Translations under genes and position numbers: made by a program
Assembly (NCBI RefSeq): GCF_015686695.1
Contig: NZ_JADPMR010000004.1
Location: 1,178,001 to 1,242,000 of the forward strand
Reading direction: 5' to 3'
DNA from: Vibrio nitrifigilis
Lineage (GTDB): Bacteria > Pseudomonadota > Gammaproteobacteria > Enterobacterales > Vibrionaceae
Length of the DNA: 64,000 nt
Shown here: piece after piece, positions 35,025 to 44,005 of the stretch
How the letters are laid out: each line of letters begins with the position of its first letter
Numbering within the stretch: the stretch's first letter is position 1
Notes under the pieces: generated by a model
The model's input: the letters and a program-made list of their open reading frames with translations, nothing else
Databases searched by the model: none
Told to the model about the DNA's origin: nothing

Positions 35025-35873
35025 TCAATCTAGAGACTGTTTTTTTGCGATGATGTAGTGATAATAACTTTCGTAAGAGAATTCCCCTGTTTGAGGACTT
35101 TGAATACACTGCACATCCGTAAAACCATTACTTTCTAACAGACGGGTGGTTTTCTCTAAATCATAACAAGTGAAGTGTGACTCATACAGTTTTGTGGCAC
35201 CACTGTCATCAACAACTAAATTACGATTGACCAAGCAATCACTCTCTTCCACAAAAAAGCGTTTTGTTATTCTCACATGTGGTAAAGCAGAGAAGTAAGT
35301 AGCATCTTCACTTCCAGAAACCAATGTCGATTCAGACAATAAAGAAGCAAAAAAATCAGGATGAAATACTTCTAGAATAATGTAACCATCCTCCCTAATA
35401 TGCTGAGCTGCAGAACTAATAAGAGAGCTAGAATCTTTTATTTCGTTTAATAAACCAAAGAGCACTAAACCTGCGTCGTATTGTTTTTCACATTCCATAT
35501 CTTGGATATTACAGCAAAAAAACTGGCTATCACGAACGTGTTCTTTAGCATACTCGATTGCCGCAGGTGATATGTCAACACCATCACAAGAGTAGCCGAA
35601 ATAATTAAATTGCTCACAATATAAGCCCGGTCCACAACCTATATCAAGCAATTTTCTTCCGATACTCAACTGCTTAAACAGTCCATCTAAGAAACGAACT
35701 TCTTTTTGTATAAATGACTTTGCCCGAGAACCACTTAAACTATTTTGATTTAGGTGTTCAACCAGCATTAACTTACTAAACTCTTCATTACCCCATGGTA
35801 ACAATAACGAGTCATCAGCCTTTTCACTAAAGAATTTATTAATTATATTTTTCATAACAAAATGAGGTGGCAT
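35025..35873 (-). CDS. Class I SAM-dependent methyltransferase
   Basis: A 282-residue methyltransferase. Motif I is LLDIGCGPGLYCEQF near residue 80, followed by the acidic GVDISPAAIEYAKEH and motif CCNIQDMECE. The C-terminal part (LEVFHPDFFASLL to the end) is likely the substrate domain. I chose the ATG at 35873 after a purine-rich GGGGGTGG; an ATG at 35855 is possible. The start codon lies inside a 7-bp hairpin. Substrate unknown. The gene lies in a very A+T-rich patch with an MFS exporter. Confidence 0.8.
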   Translation of the reverse strand: MPPHFVMKNIINKFFSEKADDSLLLPWGNEEFSKLMLVEHLNQNSLSGSRAKSFIQKEVRFLDGLFKQLSIGRKLLDIGCGPGLYCEQFNYFGYSCDGVDISPAAIEYAKEHVRDSQFFCCNIQDMECEKQYDAGLVLFGLLNEIKDSSSLISSAAQHIREDGYIILEVFHPDFFASLLSESTLVSGSEDATYFSALPHVRITKRFFVEESDCLVNRNLVVDDSGATKLYESHFTCYDLEKTTRLLESNGFTDVQCIQSPQTGEFSYESYYHYIIAKKQSLD

Positions 35874-35881
35874 TTGCCACC
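35866..35881 (-). promoter_or_regulatory. Hairpin over the methyltransferase start
   Basis: GGTGGCA and TGCCACC pair perfectly with a 2-base centre and include the proposed ATG. It could limit translation or be an attenuator; alternatively it shows that the start is the next ATG. Confidence 0.35.
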
Positions 35882-35933
35882 CCCACTCCTAACATCTATA
35901 TTATAGAAGATTCTTTATACTATAGATTAATTA

Positions 35934-35969
35934 AAATGCGTTAAATGCGTTAAATGCGTTAAATGCGTT
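35934..35969. repeat. Four perfect tandem copies of AAATGCGTT
   Basis: The 9-bp unit occurs four times without change, in the 315-bp gap between the methyltransferase and the MFS gene. The rest of that gap is A+T-rich with no gene. Such a repeat in a promoter gap can change copy number by slippage. Confidence 0.9.
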
Positions 35970-36188
35970 GTTCATAATTTTATCCCTTTAATTTCATTGA
36001 TTTAACTAACTTTTGTCAGCCCGAAAAAGCTTACTCATTAATACCAACACGGTCAATAATGTTATCATAAAGGGTCGAACCATGTCCCAGCCCAGGACAC
36101 AAAAAGCCCATTGCCATATACATATAATTTTCACGCTATTTTGTATTATCATGACACGATTATATATATAGACTAATGATATCATTTA

Positions 36189-37379
36189 ATGAATAGTAAG
36201 TTCTACTGGCTTTCTGCTGCACATTTATTATCCTCTACAGCCTTATCAAGTTTCTTATTAATCCAGCAATACATCACCACTAACGTTCTATCATCTCCCG
36301 AGTTAGTGGGCATACTTCTTGCCGTTAACTTTTTACCTAAAGTCGTTTTTATTCCTATTGGTGGTTATATTGCAGACAGATATAGTAAGCGAGCATTGCT
36401 ATTTAATACTACGTTTTTAAGAATTATACTGCTCTTATGGGCAGCTTATTTCTCCTATGCTGGCAGTTTAGCGATGGAACAGCTTTATGTCATATCTTTT
36501 GTTTTTGGTATCCTAGACGCTATATTTATACCAACTGCAAACTCATGTTTACCTTATATTGTATCTAATAAAAAGTTACATAAAGCTAACTCTATTTTTT
36601 CTGCTTGCTACCAGTTAGGGGTGATTATTGGTCCGTTAGTTATTTCTATATTGATTGATGATTTTTCCTTAACTGACGCCCTGATTTCTACTGTTATCAT
36701 TTTAATTATTTGTAGCTTAGCGACTTTACAGGTATTGACTGAACCTGTCTCACAAAACGGTTTAGTTGAGGGGCCAGTGAAAAGTATTCTATCAGGATAT
36801 GAAGTGATCAAAAAAATCAATATGGCGCAAGACCTCGGATTTTTGACTATCACTAGCTTCTTTTTTATCGGTGTATTAACTGTTCTAACACCATCTTTAG
36901 CTGCCATCAACTTCGGTAGCAATGCTAAATATATTGGCTCTCTTAACGCTATCTATGGTGTTGGAATAATCGCATTTTCTCTTTTTGCTCAATTTTCCAA
37001 ATCATCCCTAAGAGTCAGTCTTCTTACTGCAACCATGATGTTGTCAATACTGATAATTATGTTATCACAAACAACGACATATATACTTTCGTCAATAATT
37101 TATTTCATCTGTGGATTCATTATTTCTTGGGTCAATGTATCAGTTATAACAACCGCACAGCAACGATCACCTAAAGAGCTAGTGGGAAAAACAATCGCTT
37201 TGATTGTCTTTTCAAGTCAAGTATGTCTGCCACTTTCGTTCGGTCTTATCAGTCTACTCATTAACCTGAATTTTTCTGTTCCAGATATCACTCTAATTTA
37301 TGGTATTGGCTTCATGATCTTAAGTGTAGTTGTTGCTTACATTAGACATTCATTCAATATAAAGGCCCTGCGAGAATGA
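36189..37379 (+). CDS. MFS exporter, EntS/macrolide-efflux-like
   Basis: A 396-residue membrane transporter with 12 hydrophobic helices. The loop FIPIGGYIADRYSKRALL is the MFS motif A in the form typical of EntS- and MefA-like exporters. Codon use is markedly A+T-rich compared with flanking core genes, and no strong ribosome site precedes the ATG. A divergent methyltransferase and a downstream XRE regulator suggest a small acquired export module. Confidence 0.82.
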   Translation: MNSKFYWLSAAHLLSSTALSSFLLIQQYITTNVLSSPELVGILLAVNFLPKVVFIPIGGYIADRYSKRALLFNTTFLRIILLLWAAYFSYAGSLAMEQLYVISFVFGILDAIFIPTANSCLPYIVSNKKLHKANSIFSACYQLGVIIGPLVISILIDDFSLTDALISTVIILIICSLATLQVLTEPVSQNGLVEGPVKSILSGYEVIKKINMAQDLGFLTITSFFFIGVLTVLTPSLAAINFGSNAKYIGSLNAIYGVGIIAFSLFAQFSKSSLRVSLLTATMMLSILIIMLSQTTTYILSSIIYFICGFIISWVNVSVITTAQQRSPKELVGKTIALIVFSSQVCLPLSFGLISLLINLNFSVPDITLIYGIGFMILSVVVAYIRHSFNIKALRE

Positions 37380-37495
37380 TTTATTAATCAATTAGATATA
37401 GAATGGTGCAACGTCCTCTTTTTGATAAATATTTAGTCTAATTTCAAATAGGAACCAGCACACCAAATAGCGATTTAACTAGATGGTGAAAGTAA

Positions 37496-38260
37496 ATGAC
37501 AGCGTACTGTATGAGTATTGATATGAAACATAATATATATCCATTTGTTGCGGATGAGATCAAACGACTACTGAAAACAAAATCCATTAGTTATAAGCAC
37601 CTAGGCGATTATTTAAGTGTTTCAGAAAAAACCATCACTCGATCCCTAAACGGTCACCAAGAGCTTAGTTTAGAAAGACTCTCGTCTATTTGCGCCCTGT
37701 TAAATATGCAACTTTCAGATCTATTGAATCTTGCAGAAAAAAACATGTCAAAAATTCATTATTTTAATGATAAACAAGATCTTGCGATGTCTGAGAATCC
37801 AGAAATTTATAAACTATTACATGGTGTTTTTTCAGAGCAGAACATCGAGGTTTTAGCGCAAGAGCGAGGTAAATCTATAGCTGAGATGTACCTTGCTCTT
37901 AGGGATTTGGAAAAGTTAGACCTTATCACTATTGGAACTAACAACACTTGTAGATTGTGCGTCCCCAAATACATAGCATTTAGACCTAATTCTCGTTATG
38001 CAAAAAAAATTAAAAACGCAACTATGAGCGCATTATTAGAATCGTGCTGTCAGGAAATCACTGCAGATACAACAACTTTAAAATTTGTCAGTGTGGAGTT
38101 AACCGAAGAAGAATATATGACGTTTCGCGAAGACATAAGAAACTATTTATTGCGTCTAGTGAGAGATCAATATAAAAAAATTGATGACCCACGCTCTAGC
38201 TATACTATCGGGATAATGGCTAACCCTGGTAAATACTATCCAGAAGGTTATAACATCTAA
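37496..38260 (+). CDS. XRE-family regulator with large C-terminal domain
   Basis: A 254-residue protein. The helix-turn-helix is at about residues 30-80 (LGDYLSVSEKTITRSLNGHQ). The C-terminal 170 residues are of a type common in XRE regulators of Vibrio and relatives, with no ligand domain that I can name; residues about 100-150 (ERGKSIAEMYLALRDLEKLD) may be a second helix-turn-helix. Two in-frame ATGs (37496, 37523) are possible starts. It likely controls the MFS gene upstream. A long imperfect stem (38296-38335) follows. Confidence 0.72.
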   Translation: MTAYCMSIDMKHNIYPFVADEIKRLLKTKSISYKHLGDYLSVSEKTITRSLNGHQELSLERLSSICALLNMQLSDLLNLAEKNMSKIHYFNDKQDLAMSENPEIYKLLHGVFSEQNIEVLAQERGKSIAEMYLALRDLEKLDLITIGTNNTCRLCVPKYIAFRPNSRYAKKIKNATMSALLESCCQEITADTTTLKFVSVELTEEEYMTFREDIRNYLLRLVRDQYKKIDDPRSSYTIGIMANPGKYYPEGYNI

Positions 38261-38443
38261 CTAACTATTTTTTCTAAGTGTTACACCTTGGACTGCAAGC
38301 TGTAGAGCCTACTTTATCGTGTATTCTGCAGCTTGTTCGCACTTTTTTAGATACGACTTACACTTAGCCTGTTATAGCCCCCGATAAAGATGGTATAGTC
38401 AGTCTCTAATTCTATGGACAGATTATGTTGTTAAGGGAAATAA

Positions 38444-39355
38444 ATGTCGCTGCGAGATAAACTACTCGCTCTGGCGATTGTTATCGCGTGGGGTATGAAT
38501 TTTGTTGTCATTAAGGTTGGCTTGCAAGGCATGCCACCGCTATTACTGGCCGGATTACGTTTTGCATTCGTTGTCTTCCCTGCAATCTTTTTCGTTAAGC
38601 GCCCTCACCTACCATTAAAATGGTTAGTCATTTATGGATTGACCATTAATTTTGGTCAATTTGCCTTATTATTTTGGGCGATAAAAATTGGTTTATCTGT
38701 CGGCCTCGCTTCATTGATTCTGCAAGCTCAAGCTTTTATTACCGTCGTACTCGGAGCTTTGCTATTAAAAGAACGAATCAGGTTACATAATATCGTCGCT
38801 ATTATGGTTGCAGCTATGGGTATTTACTTACTCGCCTCCAGTCAAAGCCAAAGTACAGGTAGCATCACTTGGTTTACGTTAGTACTTATTTTAGGCGCTG
38901 CCACATCATGGGCACTTGGAAACTTAACGAATAAAATCATCATGAGTAAGCACCAAGTTCCCACGATGTCACTGGTAGTTTGGAGCGCCATAGTGCCGAC
39001 CTTTGCCTTTGCCATCTCATCCTTACTTTTCGAAGGTACGCCTGTTATTTTTGAAGCGATAGTACATATCGAATGGCACAATATTTGGGCTTTATTTTAC
39101 TTATCTTTTATTGCGACGATTGTCGGTTACGGCGGTTGGAGTTACCTTCTGAGTCGATATGAAACTAGCTTAGTTGCACCACTCTCACTTTTAGTCCCTG
39201 TATTTGGGTTACTCAGCGCGTGGCTACTGCTTGGTGAAACTTTAAATACGCATCAGATCATTGGCGTGATCATAATTGCCATAGGGTTGGTCTTTAATAT
39301 TTTTGGTGGCCGTTGGCTGAAAAATAAAAGACTTATCTCTGAAGTAAATAGCTAA
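38444..39355 (+). CDS. eamA: EamA O-acetylserine/cysteine exporter
   Basis: A 303-residue inner-membrane protein with ten helices in two EamA halves. It follows E. coli EamA closely from the start (WGMNFVVIKVGLQGMPPLLL) through ASLILQAQAFITVVLGA to VAPLSLLVPVFGLLSAWLLL. It is therefore likely to export O-acetylserine and cysteine. It is convergent with the TetR gene, with a long inverted repeat between the two. Confidence 0.9.
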   Translation: MSLRDKLLALAIVIAWGMNFVVIKVGLQGMPPLLLAGLRFAFVVFPAIFFVKRPHLPLKWLVIYGLTINFGQFALLFWAIKIGLSVGLASLILQAQAFITVVLGALLLKERIRLHNIVAIMVAAMGIYLLASSQSQSTGSITWFTLVLILGAATSWALGNLTNKIIMSKHQVPTMSLVVWSAIVPTFAFAISSLLFEGTPVIFEAIVHIEWHNIWALFYLSFIATIVGYGGWSYLLSRYETSLVAPLSLLVPVFGLLSAWLLLGETLNTHQIIGVIIIAIGLVFNIFGGRWLKNKRLISEVNS

Positions 39356-39361
39356 CATACC

Positions 39362-39438
39362 CAATGTTGAACTAATTAAATTGAATCAGCTCAGTTTCCT
39401 GAAGAACAATTCAATGAAGTCAATTAGTTCAACATTGA
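39362..39438. repeat. Long inverted repeat between eamA and TetR gene
   Basis: CAATGTTGAACTAATT (39362-39377) and AATTAGTTCAACATTG (39422-39437) pair perfectly over 16 bp. ATTGAA and TTCAAT next to them add further pairs. The right arm overlaps the last TetR codons. It may end both convergent transcripts. Confidence 0.7.
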
Positions 39439-40017
39439 TAATATCTGTGATTGTGCAGTCTTCAGTAATTTTTTTTGTTCTTCTTCATCATTTATCATCT
39501 TTGCTATCGTAACAGCTCCCACGAGTGAAGCCATGATTGCGCGTGCTTTATCACTCACTTTCTCCTGAGAAAGCCCTAGTTTACGAATACGACTTAATGC
39601 AATGATTCTTTTTTCCAGCATCATTCGTACATTCTCATAAGAACGTTGAAATAACAGCTTAATCCTTTCGTTATCGGTACCCATTTCATTAAACAGTACC
39701 GTTTCAGGACCAGTTCGGAAACTTGTTGATTGATGTAATCCCCAGTAGTTAGATACTAACTCTTTCAATTTATTGACACTTAACGGTCTTTTTACCAAAC
39801 GTGCACAGCGAGAATCATCGAGTAATTCAGAAAAACATTCGGCATATAACGCTTCTTTGGATTCAAAATGGGCATAAAACGCTCCATGCGTTAGACTTGC
39901 CTGCTTCATTACCTGACCAATAGAGATCTTTTCAAATCCATAACGGCTAAATAAATGAGTGGCTGATTCAATGATCTTATGACGAGATTTCGCTTTATGT
40001 TTTTTATCGTAAGGCAT
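39424..40017 (-). CDS. TetR-family repressor
   Basis: A 197-residue regulator. The N-terminal helix-turn-helix is in ISIGQVMKQASLTHGAFYAH with the usual FESKEALYAE. The C-terminal ligand domain contains TGPETVLFNEMG, a form often found in regulators linked to fatty-acid or drug response. It is divergent from a fabF paralogue 99 bp away, which is its most likely target. Its 3' end lies in the inverted repeat shared with eamA. Confidence 0.87.
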   Translation of the reverse strand: MPYDKKHKAKSRHKIIESATHLFSRYGFEKISIGQVMKQASLTHGAFYAHFESKEALYAECFSELLDDSRCARLVKRPLSVNKLKELVSNYWGLHQSTSFRTGPETVLFNEMGTDNERIKLLFQRSYENVRMMLEKRIIALSRIRKLGLSQEKVSDKARAIMASLVGAVTIAKMINDEEEQKKLLKTAQSQILSMLN

Positions 40018-40116
40018 GTTCCTAACCTCAACTTTATACCTAAGTTATATTATCTTGATCATATATTACTGAATGATACTTTCTGCTCATCACTTTAGCA
40101 CACAATTGAGAGCATA

Positions 40117-41385
40117 ATGAACTCACCAATCGTTATTACCGGAATGGGTATCATCAGTCCCCTCGGATGCAATACAGAAACTGCGTGGGCACGATTGATA
40201 TCAAGTCAATCAGGCATTACCAAGATTAACCACTTTGCTTCAGACGACTTACCTGTCACTGTCGCCGGACAAGTTCCAACGATAGAAAAAGATTCGCATG
40301 GGGGCTTTAATGTCGATAGCTATATTGAGAAAAAGGAACAAAAAAAGCTCGACCGTTTCACATGCTTTGCTCTAGCTGCAGCTAACCAAGCATTGAATCA
40401 GGCAAATTGGTTCCCTCAATCTATCGATGATCAAGAAAATACAGCAACAGTTATTGGTACAGGGATTGGTGGCTTCACTACGATTACGCAAGCACAAAAA
40501 ACCTTGGAACATCGCGGTTATAAACGTCTGTCTCCATTTACCGTACCGGCATTTTTAGCCAATTTAGCCGCAGGGAATGTTTCCATAAAATATGGATTTA
40601 AAGGTCCTATTGGCTGTCCAGTTACGGCATGCGCCGCTGGAATACAAGCGATTGGTGATGGTATTCGCATGATACGTAATCAGGAAGCCAATGTTGCTAT
40701 AGTCGGTGGTGCTGAAGCGTGTATCGATCCACTTTCTTTAGCGAGTTTCAGTGCACTTAAAGCGCTATCGACAACACAAGACCCACGTAGTGCTTCACGC
40801 CCATTTGATCAACAGCGTAATGGGTTTGTTATGGGAGAAGGCGCGGGAATTTTAGTCATAGAAACTCTAGAACATGCGATAAAACGTGGCGCGACACCGT
40901 TGGCTGTCATTAGCGGTTATGGAACCAGTAGCGATGCACATCATATTACAGCTGGGCCAGAAGACGGGTCGGGAGCTGCACTTGCCATCCGTCGCGCTTT
41001 GAAGGCTTCACATCTGAGTCTAGACAATATTCAATATGTTAATGCTCATGCCACATCCACCCCTGTTGGAGACAAAGCAGAAATAGCCAGCTTACGTAAT
41101 GTATTTGGTAATTTACTGCCTAATATTCCTATTTCAGCAACAAAATCAGCGACAGGGCATCTTCTTGGTGCAGCAGGTGGAGTAGAAAGTATCTTCACTG
41201 CACTGTCGGTTATCAATAATGTCACGCCACCAACGCTTAATCTCGATCAGATAGACGACAGCATGCAAGATTTAAACTTAGTTCCAAATAAAGCGGTATC
41301 ACACAACATCGATCATGCACTTTGTAATGGGTTCGGATTTGGAGGCGTCAACGCAGCCATTATTATCAGCAAGTATTTACCTTAA
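40117..41385 (+). CDS. Beta-ketoacyl-ACP synthase II paralogue
   Basis: A 422-residue condensing enzyme of fatty-acid synthesis. The catalytic triad is complete: C172 (PVTACAAG), H311 (VNAHATSTPVGD) and H348 (KSATGHLLG), with K343. It has the FabF length but the text around the cysteine (CPVTACAAGIQAIGDG) differs from the housekeeping FabF. No acpP, fabD or fabG is close. It stands alone, divergent from a TetR regulator, so it is probably an inducible second FabF. Confidence 0.9.
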   Translation: MNSPIVITGMGIISPLGCNTETAWARLISSQSGITKINHFASDDLPVTVAGQVPTIEKDSHGGFNVDSYIEKKEQKKLDRFTCFALAAANQALNQANWFPQSIDDQENTATVIGTGIGGFTTITQAQKTLEHRGYKRLSPFTVPAFLANLAAGNVSIKYGFKGPIGCPVTACAAGIQAIGDGIRMIRNQEANVAIVGGAEACIDPLSLASFSALKALSTTQDPRSASRPFDQQRNGFVMGEGAGILVIETLEHAIKRGATPLAVISGYGTSSDAHHITAGPEDGSGAALAIRRALKASHLSLDNIQYVNAHATSTPVGDKAEIASLRNVFGNLLPNIPISATKSATGHLLGAAGGVESIFTALSVINNVTPPTLNLDQIDDSMQDLNLVPNKAVSHNIDHALCNGFGFGGVNAAIIISKYLP

Positions 41386-41407
41386 AACGGTACACACAGA
41401 TAAAAAT

Positions 41408-41433
41408 AAGGCCAGATATTTCTATCTGGCCTT
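41408..41433. terminator. Convergent terminator after the fabF paralogue
   Basis: AAGGCCAGATA and TATCTGGCCTT pair perfectly over 11 bp with TTTC as the loop. The T-run is on the minus strand, so it mainly ends the binding-protein gene. Confidence 0.82.
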
Positions 41434-41465
41434 ACGATGTGTTCTCGATATTACGATAATGATCG

Positions 41466-42290
41466 TTACTGAACTTGGCTTACCCAACGATCAGATTTAA
41501 ACCATTTTTTGTAGATACGCTCGTAAGTACCATCGCCACGAATTTGCTTCATGTAGTTATTAAGCAAGTTCAGAAAATCAGTATCGCCCTTACGAATTGC
41601 CCATGCCAATGGTTCAAAGGTAAACGGTTTATCCAAGTGAATCACTTGTCCCTTATGCTGAGCTTCATACATCGCGTTATAAGGTAGATCATAAACAAAC
41701 GCATCTGCTTTACCATTCATCACTTGCAGTACGGCATCTGCAGATGTGTCGTATAATTCAGTTTTCGCGTTATACAGATATTTCTTCACGCCAATTGCAC
41801 TACTGGTGCCCATTTGGGTCGCAATGGTATATTTCTTATTATTAAGGTCGCGATAAGAATGAATTTTGTCTTTTAATTTTGGTGAAATTAGGATGGTTTG
41901 CCCCATTTTTAGGTAATCATCGGCAAAAAGCACACTGAGATTACGTTTTGGCGTGACGGTCATACCAGCAATAAAATCACATTTTCCAGTTTTTAGCGCA
42001 GGAACAATCCCATCCCAAGCCGTATTAACAGGAACAAATTTAACCCCTAGCGAGCGAGCTAAATGTTTAGCTACATCAATATCGAAACCGATAAAATGAC
42101 CATTTTTTGCTGTCATCTCAAACGGTAAATAACCCGCTTCAAAACAGAGTTTAAGTTCACCCGACTTTAAGATTTCTTCTAGGGTGTTATTTGATGCAGC
42201 GGCCGCTGGTAGGCAGGCAAAAGCGCTACTGGCAATCGTTGCTGCCACAACCCATTTACGTAGTTGCTGCTTAATGTTATGTAATGTCAT
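41466..42290 (-). CDS. Amino-acid-type ABC solute-binding protein
   Basis: A 274-residue periplasmic protein. The signal peptide covers about residues 1-30 (basic LRKW, hydrophobic VVAATIASSAFACLPAAAA). The SBP family 3 body starts at LKLCFEAGYLPFEM, with FIGFDIDVAKHLARSLG and the ligand-anchor region DFIAGMTVTPKR. It stands alone with its own terminator but close to a MocR gene and a second similar importer. The start at 42290 gives a normal signal; a longer frame begins at 42338. Confidence 0.87.
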   Translation of the reverse strand: MTLHNIKQQLRKWVVAATIASSAFACLPAAAASNNTLEEILKSGELKLCFEAGYLPFEMTAKNGHFIGFDIDVAKHLARSLGVKFVPVNTAWDGIVPALKTGKCDFIAGMTVTPKRNLSVLFADDYLKMGQTILISPKLKDKIHSYRDLNNKKYTIATQMGTSSAIGVKKYLYNAKTELYDTSADAVLQVMNGKADAFVYDLPYNAMYEAQHKGQVIHLDKPFTFEPLAWAIRKGDTDFLNLLNNYMKQIRGDGTYERIYKKWFKSDRWVSQVQ

Positions 42291-42561
42291 GTGCTGATAA
42301 TTCCATTCTCGTTTTTTATATGTACCCCCCAACCTCATTTGGCTTGTTCAAGAGCAACGGCCGATTGAAATAACTCAGGGATATTAATTAGCGCATAAGA
42401 TTAACAAATTATATTTTAAATGAAAGTCAGTATTGACGTTAAAACCACCAATCATTGGCTTTTATTTGGCATAAGATGAAACCAAATAGTATGAATGACC
42501 TCATTTTCAGCCACATCAGCATAAAATGGATTTAAAACTTCTTTTTCCTGCCCAATAGCTA

Positions 42562-43896
42562 TCATTCCACGTCAAAGCACATTTGAATCACGTCCGCGAG
42601 TGCGTCGACCATTTCTTCTTTTAACAAACTTGTGGTGACTCGTATATGCGGCTGTTTAGGAATAGTCATAAATCGACTTCCGGCAAAAACGGCATAGCCA
42701 TGTACCGCTAGTGTGACCAAAGCAAATTGTTCAGAAGGAACAGGAATCCACACACTAAAGCCATTTTCACCTTCATAAGCAATATTGCGCTTTTCTAATG
42801 CCTGCGTCAGCCAATCACGCCGCTGACGATAGCACTCTCGCATCAAAGATAACCGTTCAATAACTTGCGGATCATTCAGTAAATACGCCGCCGCATTTTG
42901 CAGTAATCGGCTGGTCCAACTCGCACCAAAGTTTCGGTATGCTTGAATAGACTTAGCGATTGATTTAGGAGCAGACAGTACAGCTAGTCTTAAATCAGGC
43001 CCCAATGATTTTGAATACGTGCGTATATGGACCACTTTATCAGGATAGACATGAGCAAATGTACAAGTAGGCGTAGCCGATATATCACCGATACCATCAT
43101 CTTCAATCACTAATGGAATATCTGCGACTAGGGGTTCCAGTACTTTTAAACGCTCTTTCGTAACGTTGACGCCTGTAACTGAATTTACTCTAGGTTGATA
43201 AATAAATGCACTGACTTTGTGCTCTAACGCTTGAGTTAAGGCGTAAGGCGTTGGCCCTTGTTCATCGCACTCGATAGAAATAACTCGCGCACCAATATTC
43301 TCGACCAAATCTAAAATACGCGCTGAGGTAGGATCTTCAACGGCCACCCAAGTGCCCGGCTGAATTAAAGAAGAGATCGTTGCTTGTAATGCATCAAACC
43401 CACCGTTAGTCGCAATATACGCTTCGGCATCATAGGGCCAGCGTTGTGCCACTATGTGTTTAAGTTCTGGTGTAATCAGTTCACGTCTATAACTATTAAG
43501 ATCATGACTTTTCGTTGCAGATAACAGCGCATTGTCCAAATTAGGCAATAAATCAGGGTCCGGGGATGCGTAGGTTAAATCCACCTTCGTTTTCTTGCCG
43601 AAATTCCCAACATTTTCAAACCGCAAAGGTCTTGGTGCTGGATTATTACCACTAATCCATACGCCATTTCTGCCACTGCCAGAAATCAAATTGTTTTTTT
43701 TCAGCGTGCTCCACACCGATGATACCGATGCGGGGCTCATCCCTAACTCTTCAGCTAAGGCACGTACGGATGGCAGTTTCGAACCAATCTCTAAGGCACC
43801 CGAGCGGATCAAAGCGGTCATCTCTATAACCATCTCTTGAATACTGAGTCCTTTCAGTTCGTTAGCGATTTCTTTTACCGATATATCTTTATCCAT
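42562..43896 (-). CDS. MocR/GntR-type regulator with aminotransferase domain
   Basis: A 444-residue regulator. Residues about 12-80 are a GntR winged helix (GSKLPSVRALAEELGMSPAS). Residues about 105-440 have the fold of a type I aminotransferase that binds PLP, with the lysine in IRTYSKSLGPDLRLAVL. MocR proteins sense an amino compound or PLP itself. It is divergent from the five-gene unit at 44006-48426 with an inverted repeat between, so it is the probable regulator. Confidence 0.92.
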   Translation of the reverse strand: MDKDISVKEIANELKGLSIQEMVIEMTALIRSGALEIGSKLPSVRALAEELGMSPASVSSVWSTLKKNNLISGSGRNGVWISGNNPAPRPLRFENVGNFGKKTKVDLTYASPDPDLLPNLDNALLSATKSHDLNSYRRELITPELKHIVAQRWPYDAEAYIATNGGFDALQATISSLIQPGTWVAVEDPTSARILDLVENIGARVISIECDEQGPTPYALTQALEHKVSAFIYQPRVNSVTGVNVTKERLKVLEPLVADIPLVIEDDGIGDISATPTCTFAHVYPDKVVHIRTYSKSLGPDLRLAVLSAPKSIAKSIQAYRNFGASWTSRLLQNAAAYLLNDPQVIERLSLMRECYRQRRDWLTQALEKRNIAYEGENGFSVWIPVPSEQFALVTLAVHGYAVFAGSRFMTIPKQPHIRVTTSLLKEEMVDALADVIQMCFDVE

Positions 43897-43928
43897 AAAT
43901 TAAATATCTTTGTTCAGTAACAAAAAAC

Positions 43929-43945
43929 TTATTGTACACCAATAA
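43929..43945. promoter_or_regulatory. Candidate MocR operator
   Basis: TTATTG-TACAC-CAATAA is a perfect 6-bp inverted repeat in the 109-bp divergent gap, 33 bp from the MocR start and 61 bp from the first gene of the uptake unit. Confidence 0.45.
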
Positions 43946-44005
43946 AATCACAATTAGGATAATTTTTAGCTGAGTGATTACCGAACTGTTTTAAGGAGTA
44001 AAACA

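Noticed and set aside
34423..38260. Integrated mobile element
   Set aside because: Composition is unusual but no integrase, transposase, flanking repeats or tRNA site can be seen.
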